Of a DNA stretch of 64,000 nt, positions 50,418-61,608 are shown piece after piece. The translations under genes and the position numbers were made by a program. Numbering within the stretch: position 1 is the first letter of the stretch; each line of letters opens with the position of its first letter. This DNA is from Adiantum capillus-veneris (Eukaryota; Streptophyta; Polypodiopsida; Polypodiales; Pteridaceae): the NCBI GenBank assembly GCA_014529385.2, contig CM043963.1:63418469-63482468 (forward strand), given 5' to 3'. The notes below the pieces were generated by a model. That model had not been told where the DNA came from and did no database searches. It saw only the letters and a program-made list of their open reading frames with translations.

Positions 50418-50933
50418 TGAGAATCTAGTGCGACACATGAGAAAGAATCACTTTAAAATACTTCACACTTAATTCACAGTTCATTTCGGTTGACACGGCT
50501 CGGCATAGTTCCGTGCTCAGAGAGATTGGCCCCAAAGACTGGCGCCCCTTTCGGCATTTCTTTTTGTATTAATGCTTGAGCAAAGTACATTTGCCCGCGG
50601 GTCCTCTGTGCTCACCGCCTCATCAGCACAAGTGAGCCACAGAGAGGCCCAAGGGACTTATTTAAAGGCCCTTGGCCATGGGAAAAGCAATACATGAAAA
50701 CCTTCCAAACTCAAAAGCACTTGGCTCCCCAAAAGCAGCCAACGCATAATGCAGAATTCCATGCGGCCTGCCACGTCAACGCAGCTAGCACGTTTTGCGT
50801 AAATCCGTACGGCCAGCCACATCAACATTCCAACGCGATTTGCAAGATTGCGTACAGCCAACCACCAGCCTTTTTTTACTTGTGCTAGTGTCACCAGGGC
50901 TTTGAGGGCATGCCACATCATCAGTCTATGACA
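50411..50933 (-). repeat. Element A 3' LTR
   Basis: On the coding strand it starts TGTCATAGACTGATGATGTG after the purine run caagagggggata. It ends attctcatgttaca, lacking about 18 bases present before the terminal TGTTACA in the neighbouring LTR. It lies head to tail with the element B 5' LTR, with no spacer. Confidence 0.85.
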
Positions 50934-51476
50934 TATCCCCCTCTTGGAAGAATTGTAATCACCCTCGATTACGCCTGCAAAACAGACAAAGGCCATAAAC
51001 CAATTCAGTAGCCATTGACTCTAAGTACCAACGCACTAGACAAATACAAATCTAACACTTGCACAAAGACAACTCAGTCAGTGCACATTCACATCATATC
51101 GATCACATATAAATTGATTCCAAATCTAAGACCATGATTCCTGGCAACGTATTTAGCAATCGCATCTAGATCCACACCGATGTCGGATTAGCTAATTCTT
51201 ATTGCGATCATGTCTATAGATTCTCAAGACTGAAATGCTGCAATTATTTCGTCTTTCAATCTTGCACTCAAAACAAATCACATGAGAGAGTACACATCAA
51301 TCAGATTCAAGTTCGGGAATTCCCATTTTCAGTTTCCTTATTTGTAAAGTCATACAACAGAATACTGTCAGCACAGCTAATCGCTGAAATCCAAAGGGAA
51401 ATTAGTGACCTTATTCTATATACATAATCTGTGACAAAGGAGCGGAGTGACTCCCCCAGTCCCATCTGCACCAGAT
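50934..51476 (-). other. Element A 3' untranslated region and polypurine tract
   Basis: Noncoding stretch between the chromodomain stop and the 3' LTR, homologous to 40,243-40,790 of element B and partly to 61,080-61,280. Confidence 0.7.
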
Positions 51477-52376
51477 TCAACCCTGTAGATCTGCAGGATC
51501 TTTTGGAATAGACGAAGCTAAGCCGAAAGCCTCAAGGTAAAGTTCCAAAATCTGAGGAGTATTTGCTAGGTCCTCTTCCTCCATCCACTTCGCATCCAAT
51601 GCCGGATAGTTCTTGAATTTAACTAAGAACCGTCGAATCACTTTACCTTTTACTTTTCTTTCTTTATGGACCAATATCTCTTCTGGAACAAGTATCTCCT
51701 CGCTCTCTTCCACTTCAGGTTGCTCATCACGCTCCCTATCAACTGCCACCTCACCCTTAAAAGGTTTAAAGAGACTCACATGAAAAGCATTGTGAATCTT
51801 CCAAGCATCTGGTAACTTGAGTCTGAAAGATACATCATTTATCTTTGTTTGGATCTGGAAAGGGCCATAATACCTCATGCTAAGCTTTGGAAAAAGCCGC
51901 TCCTTTCCCTTTCTTTTCCTTAGGCGTGCCTTCTCAAAATGTAAGAGCACACAATCATCTTCCTTCAACTTCAAGTCGCGTCTATGTCTATCTGTTGCCT
52001 TCTTGTGCCATGTTTGAGTCTTCTCTGGAGCCTCAAAAACCTTGGCAAAAGCAATGCCCATATCCCTTGTGTATTGATCTACATCAAAAATCTTGTCCTT
52101 GGTGCTTAGAAATGAAGGGACCTTCTTAGCACCTTCAATTACCTCAAATGGCACCTTCCCCATCGAAGAGTGAACCGTGTTATTGTAGGCAAATTCCACC
52201 AAAGGCAAATATTTTTCCCGTTGAGTCTTCCTATCAGAGATGTAAGACTTCAATAAATCCAAACCAATGAATTGGTTATCTGAGATTGCCCATCTGTCTG
52301 CGGGTGGAATGATGATGAGAACTGCAACCGCGTGCCAATGTTCTCCCAAATTGCCTCCCAAAACAAACTCGTGCAT
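51477..52376 (-). pseudogene. Element A integrase C-terminus with chromodomain
   Basis: An open frame of 299 residues: YLPLVEFAYNNTVHSSMGKV, then the integrase C-terminal GPF/Y-type motif RYYGPFQIQTKINDVSFRLK, NAFHVSLFKPFKGE, and the chromodomain EEILVHKERKVKGKVIRRFL followed by VKFKNYPALDAKWMEEEDL. Chromodomains of this kind mark chromoviruses and bind histone tails to target insertion. This frame is the best-preserved coding piece of the family here, and its upstream core is broken. Confidence 0.92.
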
Positions 52377-53517
52377 CGGGGATCTCCGTCCGACACTATT
52401 GTCTCAAGCATGCCATGTAATCGAAAATCTGAGCAATAAACAGTCTTGCTAAATGATTAAGCTTGACCATAACCTTTACTAGATTAAAGTGAGCTTGCTT
52501 GCTAGATCTGTCAATGACTGTCCAAATGCCATAGTGCCCACTTTGACTCTTGGGGAGATCAAAGATGAAATCCATAGCAATGCTTTCCCAGGGGCGGGTG
52601 GGAATGGGTAAAGGCTATAGAAGTCCTAGTTCCTTATGCTTGTCAAACTTGAACTTTTGGCATACTAAACAACTGCGAACAAAGTCATCCACATCCTTTT
52701 TGAGCCTCGGCCAATAGAAGTAACGCTCCAAACCTTCAAGGTGGTATCTATGACGCGGTGGCGCGTAAATGGTGGACAATGGCACTCTATCAAGACCTTT
52801 TCCCAAAGGCTGTGTAATACACATCGTTTTCCGCATCAAATAGCCGTCACGTATGAAATAGCCTGAAACCGTCTCCCCATTCTGAATTCGGGTAAAAATG
52901 TCAACAAAGTCGGGATCTGTGGCCTACTAGTCAACCATATCCTCGAAGCTTCAGTAATGAATCGCGGAAATAGCCAAAACCAAGGGCTTTTGAGACAATG
53001 CATCTGCCACTAAGTTCTTTTGTCCCTGAACATGGACAATCTGGAAGTGAAACTGTGACAGAATGGTAGCCCATCGCGTCTGCTTTTCCAAAAGCTGCTT
53101 CTGTGAGTGACAAGAAGTAGCATAAACTCTGATGATCTGTAGAGACTGTGAAATCAGCTCCAAGTAAATAGTGTCACCGCTATGTAAGAGCATAGATCAC
53201 TACCAATAGGTCTTTCTCATAGATCTGTGCTACCAACTCTGGCCGGGAAAACATCCTGCTTTCGTAAGCAATGACATGGCCTTCTTGCATCAAAACTGCT
53301 TCCAGACTACGACCACAAGCATCACAATAAACTTTGAATGGCTTTTGCAAGTCTAGCAAAGCCAATACTGGTCTGGTAGTCAATTTTCCTTTGAGCGTCT
53401 GAAAAGCGGTCACCTACGTCGGTCCCCACATGAAAGGGACTCCTTTTTGAGTCAGTAAATGCAAAGGTGAAGCTATCTCTACAAAGTTCCGAATGAACCG
53501 CTGATAGTAGGAGCACA
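52377..53517 (-). pseudogene. Element A RT end, RNase H and integrase N-terminus/core
   Basis: The RT end SYYQRFIRNFVEIASPLHLL lies at about 53,516-53,455. RNase H reads LLDLQKPFKVYCDACGRSLE with VAQIYEKDLLVVIYALT, and later QIVHVQGQKNLVADALSQKP. The integrase zinc region reads LEGLERYFYWPRLKKDVDDF then SCLVCQKFK. The core keeps VSDGDPRCTSLFW and SFHPQTDGQSQITN at about 52,420-52,300, with stops and frameshifts between. Confidence 0.88.
53506..53517. repeat. Left target-site duplication of the LINE
   Basis: AGTAGGAGCACA here and AGTAAGAGCACA at 59,510-59,521 (11 of 12 identical) flank the LINE. Confidence 0.85.
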
Positions 53518-53892
53518 TGTCTCCCTACTGCTGCTCGCCCCCCCCTTGCTGCGCCATCGCTACCCCCCCCCCCCCCCCCCCCCCCCCAACCCGCTGCCCC
53601 TACACTGTCCCCCCACCCCCTGCAGCCCCTGCACGTTGCCCCTCAGCCCACCCGCTGCCCCCCCCTATCTGCGCGCTGCCCCAAAGGCTGCCCGCAGCCC
53701 GCTGCCCTCCTCTCGCTTTGCCTTCCCCACTCCTTCCCCCCGCTCGCTGCTGCTTGTGCACCCGCACATTGCACGACTGCCCTCTTCGTCCTCGCCGTCC
53801 CCCCATCCCCCCCCCCCTATCCTCTTCGCTCCCGAAGGCCCTCTGCACCTGGCTCGGCAGAACTTTCTCTTCGGAAAAAGTGCCTCGCTGAC

Positions 53893-54970
53893 TTGTTTGC
53901 AGGTTTTTTCTTCACCGCCCGCTTCTTCGACTCAGCAGTAGACACAGATGGAGGCTCCAGCTTCACCACAGAGGGACTCGCTTTGGTCCTCTTGAGCAAG
54001 AGGAGCCCCCTACGCCAGCCTCCACCTCCGCTTCACCCTCGCCAGCCACTTCGCCTTCCGATCTCCCCTCCTCCTCCTCCTCATCCCCTCCCCCGCCCTC
54101 AGCTCCCGTCCACTCCCCACCTCGCCCCCCCCCATGTCTCTGTCGCCCCACCCCGATTCTCTTCTCCCCCCCCCCCCCCCCCCCCCCCCCCCCCAGCCCC
54201 TTCTCCCCCTCCTCCTGCTTCAGTACCACAGTCGGCTCAGGAGACTGGTCCCTCGCCGACGGCTAGGAGATCTCTTGGCAGCGCCTTTGCCACGAGTCGC
54301 CTAGCGAGAGAGGGTCAGCCCTTCATGCGGCCCCCTCTGCAGATTCAGACATCTTCTCTTGCAGCTATCCCTCGTGGTTTGACGAGCATTGACCTCCGAC
54401 GCCGCTGGGATTTCTTCGATTATGGGTTCACTCGCTTTCTCGGCGATTCCGCAGCAGACCACAGAGGCAGCCTGCTTCAGAGTCCACGCATTGTTCATCG
54501 CCGCTAGGGGGACAGAGGCCTTGGACTCAGCAATTGGTTTCTCCTTCCCCCTCTATGGTAGGACTGAGACAGAGTGGTCCCTCGACTCAGTGGTGGGATG
54601 GTTACATACACACGTTCTTGAGTTCTCTCACCACATGAGAGAACTTGGCGTTACAGGCTTGCTGCAGACTTTGTGGCCACTGGCCAAGTTTGCGGTGACA
54701 CCCCCAGACTCAGCAGGATGTAGACACATTGTGGTGTATTTTTTTGCTGATACGCAGTGTTTGCCTTGCTATGTATACATCCATGAGGACTCCTGGACAG
54801 AGGAGGTTGCTTTACGCATGGCTCGCTCCGCTTGGGCTTGGACTAGGCACTCACTGCAGTCTCGCCTATCTAGAGGACACTCGGATGCGGATTACTCCCC
54901 ATCCAAGCCAGCCTCGAAGATAGCTCGTCTTGCTGTTGCGGCAGCATCTGTTCTCTCTCGCTCCCCATGA
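53893..54970 (+). pseudogene. LINE ORF1 (Pro-rich, then helical domain)
   Basis: The first frame (53,893-54,507) is very Pro-rich, partly encoded by C runs, and then reads TSIDLRRRWDFFDYGFTRFL. The second frame (54,389-54,970) continues IPQQTTEAACFRVHALFIAA and ends APVTA-free in SVLSRSP, with its TGA overlapping the ORF2 start. A frameshift near 54,440 joins the two. No zinc knuckle or RRM is recognised. By position and overlap it should be the RNA-binding partner of ORF2. Confidence 0.65.
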
Positions 54971-57900
54971 GGATCGTCTCGTGGAACGTGCAGGGACTAG
55001 GTGGGCCCCAGTTTCAGCGACAGCGGGGCCGATTGCGTCGGGAGCTTCAGCGTTGCCTTGTGGCAGGAGAGATTGATCTCCTTATGCTTCAGGAGCACCA
55101 TTTGTCTGAGAGCCGCATTCGGCGATGTGGTCAGATTTTACGTGGACGCTATGATACCTTTTGGTCAGCTGCTTTTGGACCTGGAGGCATCCAGGGAGGG
55201 GTATGTATGACTATTGCGAACTCATTGCAGCAGGCCATTGTGGGCAGAGGGATTATTGTGCCTGGCAGGGCTCAGTGGATTACTATGCAGGTTCAAGGTG
55301 GCCATGTGGGTTTCCTGAACATCTATGCGCCCAATGTGGCGAGTGCTCGTGCAGAGTTTTGGTCAGAGATTGTTGAGTCTTTGCCACAAGCTCACCAGTG
55401 GTGTGTAGGAGGGGACTTCAACATGTTGGAGGACCCTTCTGACAGGATCGGAGGTAGCCATGCTACTGTGCATGGAGTCGAGTTAGCAGCTTGGGAGAGG
55501 TTGTGTATGACTTTGAGGGTCTCCGATACATGGCAGCATTCTGGCTTTGTGAGGCCTCCAGAGAGTCTTGCCTTCTCTAGATCGGACCGCAGAGTGGGAG
55601 GAGTGAATCTATCGCACATAGATCGCTTCTACACTAGTGACCACTTCAGAGACTTGGGGGGATCAGTGGGCATCCTGGCAGGGACATCCTTCTCGGACCA
55701 TGCACCAGTGATCCTCACAGTGGCAGACAGGCAGAGGAGTGGGAGCACGATGCTTCGCATCCCAGAGCGGGTCTTGTTGGACTCAGCACTCAGAGAGAGG
55801 GTCGAGGCTCTATGGACAAAGGGCAAGGACAGCCAGGATCCACCTACAGACAGAGTGGCCTCAGGCCTAGCTCGGCTTAGCCACTTCTTTCTCCAGGAGT
55901 CTCTGGCTCGACGGGCTCCAGCGAGAGAGGAGAAGAAGCGTCTCAGACGAGGCATTGCTTCACTACAGAGGATGCAGGAGCAACATCCAGACAGTCCATG
56001 GTTGGAGGAGCAGTTACAGCAGGTTCGACAGGAGCTTGCTTGCACAGAGGAGAGGCGCCATGAGTTTGCCTTTCACCGACATGCATCTCAGTGGACTCAG
56101 GTGGGTGACAGAGTGACAGGTGCTTTTTTTGAGACAGTGGGACCTCGGCACTCGCATGCCAAGGTCAATCAGTTGAGGAGACCAGATGGGTCAGTTGTTT
56201 GTGAGACAAAGGATATGCGTGCAGTTGCTACTGACTTTTACAGTGAGCTACTGTCGGCTGAGCCCGAGTCAGAGAGATAGGTTGCATGCAGGGAGCAGGT
56301 TTGGGCACAGATGCCTTGTCTTGTGACTGAGGAGATGCGCCAGAGGCTAGAGATACCTCTTCAGCTTGAGGAGCTGCACACGGCTCTTAGGGCCCTCCCT
56401 CGTGGTAGCTGTCCAGGTGAGGATGGGCTGACTCCCAGCTTCTTCTTAGAGTATTGGGACCTGCTTGGCCCAGATCTTTGTAGTGCCTTTCAGTACATTC
56501 TGCACACAGGAGTGATGCCGGATAGCATGAGTGAGGGCTTATTTACCTCATTCGAAAGGAGGGTGGCTCCTTGGATGAGATTCGACAGTGGCGCCCCATC
56601 ACCGTCCTCAACTCAGCCTACAAAATTCTTGCCAAGGCTTTGAGTTTGAGGATTCAGCCACTTTTGGAGAGCCTTATACATAGGACTCAGACAGGTTTTG
56701 TCAAGGAACGCAGTATCCTTGACAACATCTTCACTTTTTGGGAGGCTTCTGTCCTTGCACGGCTCCGTGGGGAGGACCTTGTGATTCTTCTTCTCGATTT
56801 TGAGAAGGCATACGACAGAGTTGACTGGGACTTTCTAGAGGGCACGCTACGCAGGATGGGCTTCTCAGATGCTTGGATCAGAGGGGTGTCAGCTTTGTAC
56901 AGACAGGTTCACAGTCAGGTGCTGTTGGCAGGAGGTAGAGGTGAGCGCTTCATGCTCACACGTTCGGTCAGACAGGGCTGTCCTCTTGCCCCTTTTCTCT
57001 TTCTGTTCTATGTGGAGGCGATGAGCCGATTTTTGGTGTCACAGCAGGTTGGTTTGAGAGGCTTAGCACTCCCAATACGGGGAGATGAGCTTCTGGACGC
57101 TGAGTTTGCCGACGACTCAGCCTTGTACTTAGAGGGCCAGGAGGCCAATCTACACAGATGTGAGCAGGCTTTGGAGACCTTCTGCTGTGCATCGGATGCA
57201 TTGATCAACTGGAGAAAGACAGTGGCTTTCTCGGTCGGCAGTGCTCCTGTGCCAGATTCGATGCCAGGAGAGGGTTTCGGTGGATTCCTCCAGGGACTAC
57301 AATTCGGTACTTGGGTTGTCAGGTTGGTCTAGACTTGTCCCCCGAGTAGCAGATTGCTCCTCTTCTCCTGTCCATCAGGAGAAAGCTGTTACATTGGAGC
57401 TCAGCACGACTTTCGCTGGCCGGTAGAGTAGTAGTTGCCAACCAGGTGTTGATGGCGACTATGTGGTACATCACTTCTTGCTGGATCTTCTCGAGTTCTT
57501 GTATCAGCCAGGTAGAGAGGCTGATCAGGAACTTCCTTTGGTCAGGTCGCGATACTCAGATTGCCCGAGCCAAGGTGGCTTGGTCGGTCATCACACTTCC
57601 TTGTTCTCACGGAGGGCTTGGGATCATTGATCCTGCACACTTCCTTGTTCTCACGGAGGGCTTGGGATCATTGATCCTGCACAGCAGAGCAGAGCCCTTC
57701 TTGGGAAGTTTGTCGTCAGAGGACTTCTTCCAGGCGAGGAGCATTGGAAGGAATTCTTGTTGCAGAGGCTTCGTGCCAGGGAGCCTCAGTCAGGAGGTCC
57801 TTGGCAACCTTCGACCAGATGGATCTTTTCAGAGCTACGCCGAGTTGGTTTGAGCAGGAGACTGGAGGACAGATTCGCTGTGAGTTTGCTTCGATCTTGG

Positions 57901-59359
57901 GAGCTCTTACGGCGTGGCCTAGAGCAGAGACAGCCGACGTGCACGGAGGAGCGCCTACGGCAACCCCTCGTCTGGAACCCCATGGTTAGCACTCAGAGAG
58001 GCCACTTGGTTGGGAGTCGGCCTCATGTTTCTTGGGGTCCCATGGCGGCAGGTCCAACGTGTGGTCTAGGTGACTGGCTAGAGTTCACAGGTTTGTCAGA
58101 GGAGGTGCATGCTGTCCAGCTGCAGGGCATGAGAGGGGTGCAGAGCATGTGTCAGGAAATCTCAGAGTCAGTTTCAGCTGAGTGGCTCACGCCTCTCGAG
58201 CCAGTAGCAACCCGGTGGATGGGAGCCTTCACACGACTGGAGGTTCTCATTTCAGTCAGGGCTTGCTCAGAGACTGTCCCAGCCCTGTTCTTCGAGCTTC
58301 AGGGTAGGGGACGATTACAGCGAGTTGCAGTAGAGGCCCCGCAGGTAGCAGAGTGCTGTTTCCAGAGGATCCGAGTTGTGGGCATCTGTGGGAGGACTTG
58401 CGTCATAGACCCTGACCCAGCAGCTCTTGAGATTGGGCACTGGAGGCTATGGGCTTGGGAGTGTTGTCCACTGGCACGAGTACAGTGGGATCCTGGTGAG
58501 TGGCTATGGAGGGACCCCTTCTCTTCTGCCGACCGCCCAGGAGTCCCCTTCTTTCAGTACACTGTTCAGCTTGGACGTCATATACTTGCAGCACAGAGAG
58601 AGGCCCGCCACGCTGCAGACGTCATTGGCAGGAGGAGGGCCTCACAGTCGAGTTCTTGACAGCTTTTTGGCAGAGGCTGTGGGACTCCAGACAGCCGAGG
58701 CGAGTCACCTTGTTCCAGTGGCTGGTTGCACACAGAGCCACAGCAGTAGGGAGCTGGCTGGTGCATAGTGGTCTCTCGGCCGAATGTGCAGCCTGTGACC
58801 AGTTGGTGGAGAGTCAGCGTCACTGTCTTTGGGAATGTCCCTCGGCCCAGCAGGTGTGGCTACGTGTTCTTCGGCTGATGCCTGCCCTCTCCACGGCTCG
58901 ACAGTACACTTGGGGGGCAACGGCTTGGTCCACCCTCACGGACCCAGCACTTCAGTTTGAGCTATCTTCCACCAGCAGGATGGTAGTGATAAGGGGAGGC
59001 GACCTACACTCCAGCCTGCTACAGAGATTACTCCATAGGAGTGGTGCAGTGAGAAAGAGGAGTGTTGGGAGCTCATCAGCGGCCTAGCTCTCTGGTTCAT
59101 CTGGCGGGCCCGCTGTTTCCACATCTTTGAGGCTCGTCCTGTGCCACCAGAAGAGACTATTCGTGACTTTTGGCTAGAGCTGATCCATACTCTCAAAGGA
59201 CAGCTTGAGGGACTACAGGGCAGCTCCGACCGCATGCGGGAGCGCCACGAGGGTTTTCTTCGACTCTGGCGCCCTGGGCCTTTCTACACCATAGTCCAGG
59301 AGGTGCTCAGATGGCACTACTGTCCACCTGTGTGGCTCTTCCCTCCTCCCATCTCTTGA
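54967..59359 (+). pseudogene. LINE ORF2: APE endonuclease, reverse transcriptase, zf-RVT
   Basis: Endonuclease (54,967-55,740): MRIVSWNVQGLGG, LMLQEHHL, FLNIYAPN, GGDFNMLEDP and TSFSDHAPV are all present, so the catalytic set appears intact. A TAG at 56,278-56,280 interrupts the frame. RT begins at LHTALRALPRGSCPGEDGLT, shifts frame near 56,556, and contains LDFEKAYDRVDWDFLE, RQGCPLAPFLF and the catalytic FADDSALYLE (about 57,105). Past 57,330 further shifts occur, one from a 44-bp duplication at 57,592-57,679. The zf-RVT region CAACDQLVESQRHCLWECPS lies at about 58,785-58,845. The last frame ends PPVWLFPPPIS and a stop at 59,359. There is no RNase H. It would nick and reverse-transcribe at the target site. 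Confidence 0.92.
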
Positions 59360-59509
59360 TTTAGCCTCATTGTATATATGCTGTTTTTTCATTGGGAGAG
59401 TCTCCCCATCATGCTTGTTGTAGCCCTCTCTCGCAGAGGTGGATGTAGCCCTATGGGCAGTTTTCATTAACTAATAGAAGGATCTTTTTCTCGAAAAAAA
59501 AAAACAAAA
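59360..59509 (+). other. LINE 3' UTR and A-rich tail
   Basis: About 130 bp of untranslated sequence, then gaaaaaaaaaaacaaaaa, directly followed by the right target duplication. Confidence 0.85.
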
Positions 59510-59521
59510 AGTAAGAGCACA

Positions 59522-60073
59522 TGTCACAAAGTGATGACGTGGCGGACAGCAAAAACCCTAATTTCTGCCAAAAACCCTAAAATTCCTGCAAACACTAATT
59601 TCTGCCAAAAACCCTAATTTTCCGGAAATCGCAGAGGTGAAAAGAAAATTTGGAAATTTTGAGCGACGCAAATCTCAGCTTTTTGCTATGATTTGGGAGA
59701 AAGAGAGCGAAAAAGAGAACTTGCTTTTAACTGACTCTCATTGAGAGAGAGAGAGAATCTGCTTTTGCTTTCAAGATTTTGGGGCTCTGCTTTTGGGCAT
59801 CCCTTGTAATCTTTAAATTAGTGGTGAGGGCCTCACTTCTCAGAGCATCTGGACGCAGAGTCTGAGAGTGAAACCCTAGCCACTCTCTTGTACTTTGATC
59901 TGATTAATATAAAAAGAAATACCGAAAGGGGCGCCAGTCTTTGGGGCCAATATCTTTAGGCACGGAACTCCGCCAGGCTAGTGCAAATCTATTGTGATCT
60001 CTGAATTGTTTTGAAGTGGTTATTTGGTGCTGTCGCGGTTGATTCTTGACTTGGAGTGTCCAAGTCTGTTACA
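59522..60073 (+). repeat. 5' LTR of the non-autonomous element
   Basis: It starts TGTCACAAAGTGATGACGTG and ends GTGTCCAAGTCTGTTACA. It shares gaaataccgaaaggggcgcc with elements A and B. It differs from the 3' LTR by a small duplication near aaccctaatttctgccaaaa and about a dozen substitutions. Confidence 0.95.
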
Positions 60074-60074
60074 G

Positions 60075-60086
60075 TGGTATCAGAGC
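60075..60086 (+). promoter_or_regulatory. Primer binding site (tRNA-iMet)
   Basis: TGGTATCAGAGC starts one base after the LTR end. Confidence 0.95.
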
Positions 60087-60119
60087 ACGGCCGATTTTTG
60101 TTCTACGGGAAATCCGATC

Positions 60120-61013
60120 CCAAATTATTTTTTTTTCCGCGGCACCTGTGGCTTTACGCAAGGATCATTCGACTCCCTCTGCATCTGGAGATAAGGGCTG
60201 GGATCACAACGAAGATTCAGACAGAAAGTATGGCCCGCCTCGGCCTACTCATGCGGAGCAAAGAGAAATGAAGCGTCGTCAATTGATCGGCGATGCAACA
60301 AAGATTGATGCTCAGTTTTGCGAAGGATCCGAAATTGGCAAAATATATGAGCGAGATTTCTTTTCAGGAAGTGCATACACTGGCAGAAAACCACTACACC
60401 ACCACTGAAACCTGCTCTCAAGAAACCTTCTGATCACAAACAGTATACAGAGAAGTAATTACAAGAGGTGGTTGATGCACGGATTGCTCAGCTTTTTGAC
60501 GCGCAAAAGAAAGCCGAAAAGCACGGCAAAAAGCAGAAGAAAAGCACCAACTTCCCGAGATATTTGGGTTGTCAGTCGACTTTTGACAAGCCAAAGAAAC
60601 AGAAGAAGCGTGTTCGATTTGAAGGAGTACCCAGATCTTCTTCTTCTTCTGACAGTTCTTCTAGCTCTTCAAATTCGAGCCAAGAAGACAGAAAAGGTAA
60701 AAAGCGAAGCAAGAAGCAACGCTTCGGAAAGGGCAAGAGAGAGACAAAGAAGGCTAAATCTTGCCCAAAGACTGACAGTTCTACAGAGGACTCGTCTACA
60801 GACAGCTCAGATTCTGATGACGGAAACTTTTATGCGAACAAGAAGAATTTTTACAAAGCCAACCAGTATGACTTTCTCGAAGATAAAAGCAAGAAAGTCC
60901 GAGAGTTTAAGGAAGGTGGCCACTCGATCAAGTTTGATACTCCTCGGATGGAGGAGGAGGACCTAGCAGATACTCCTCGGATTGTGAAACTTTACCTCGA
61001 TGTTTTGGTTTAG
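60120..61013 (+). pseudogene. Gag fragment fused to chromodomain tail
   Basis: Gag N-terminal frame (60,046-60,408), a frameshift and a stop near 60,395-60,460, then an open frame with RYLGCQSTFDKPKKQKKRVR, a long Ser/Lys-rich segment and NKKNFYKANQYDFLEDKSKK. At about 60,945 it jumps to MEEEDLADTPRIVKLYLDV, the end of the chromodomain region seen in element A (MEEEDLANTPQILELYLEA). The junction lies by the 12-bp repeat gatactcctcgg (60,936 and 60,969). Confidence 0.88.
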
Positions 61014-61608
61014 CATAGTCTACTCCAAATGGAACCCAGAATTCAACTTGGCCGGAGATCTGGTGCAGTGGGATGCACAAGAGGGGAGTCACTCTGCTCC
61101 CTTGTCAACAGATGCCTTGATTTTGATACTAAAGTCACTGATGTCTCTTTGAGCTTCAGGGATACTGAGAGCTGACAGTATTTTGCTGGATGACTTTATG
61201 AAATGGAATTCCTGATAATGATATTGATTTGTTTCTTCACTTCTTTTGAGTGCAGGAACTGACAGACGAAATGACTGCAGCATTTTGGTCTACATGATCT
61301 TGAATAGACATGGTTGCAATAGGGGTTAGTCAATTAGACATCGATGAGGTCCCGGTTGGACCTAGATGTGATTGCTAGCTACATTGCCGATAAATCATGC
61401 TCTAAGATCCGAATGAATGTTGAATGTCATGTGATGTCCTGTGATGTCTGGTGATGTCCTGTGATGTGACTGTCAATTTTGTACATGTGCTAGATGTGTG
61501 TTCCTAGTACGTAGGCACTAACAGTCAGTGTCTACTAAGACGGTTTATGGCTTTGGCGGTTTTGCAGACGTAATCCCAGTCGATTACAATGCTTTCCAGA
61601 GGGGGGTA
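61014..61608 (+). other. 3' untranslated region with short GTGATGTC repeats and polypurine tract
   Basis: It includes about five copies of tgatgtc(c/t) at 61,428-61,468 and the purine run agaggggggta just before the 3' LTR. It is partly homologous to the 3' UTR of element A. Confidence 0.8.

Larger units (their letters stand above)
53518..59509 (+). mobile_element. Near full-length L1-type LINE
   Basis: About 6.0 kb, clearly GC-richer than its surroundings, with two open-frame regions, a short 3' UTR and an A-rich tail (about 59,494-59,509), flanked by a 12-bp duplication. ORF1 overlaps ORF2 by ATGA at 54,967-54,970. ORF2 has endonuclease, RT and zf-RVT domains but carries a stop and frameshifts, so it is probably inactive though comparatively young. 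Two long C runs (about 53,563-53,587 and 54,165-54,195) lie in the ORF1 region. Confidence 0.93.

Noticed and set aside
53517-53941. Two overlapping Pro-rich frames at the LINE start
   Set aside because: They are generated by C runs in several frames and neither joins the ORF1 frame without shifts, so they are not listed as genes.
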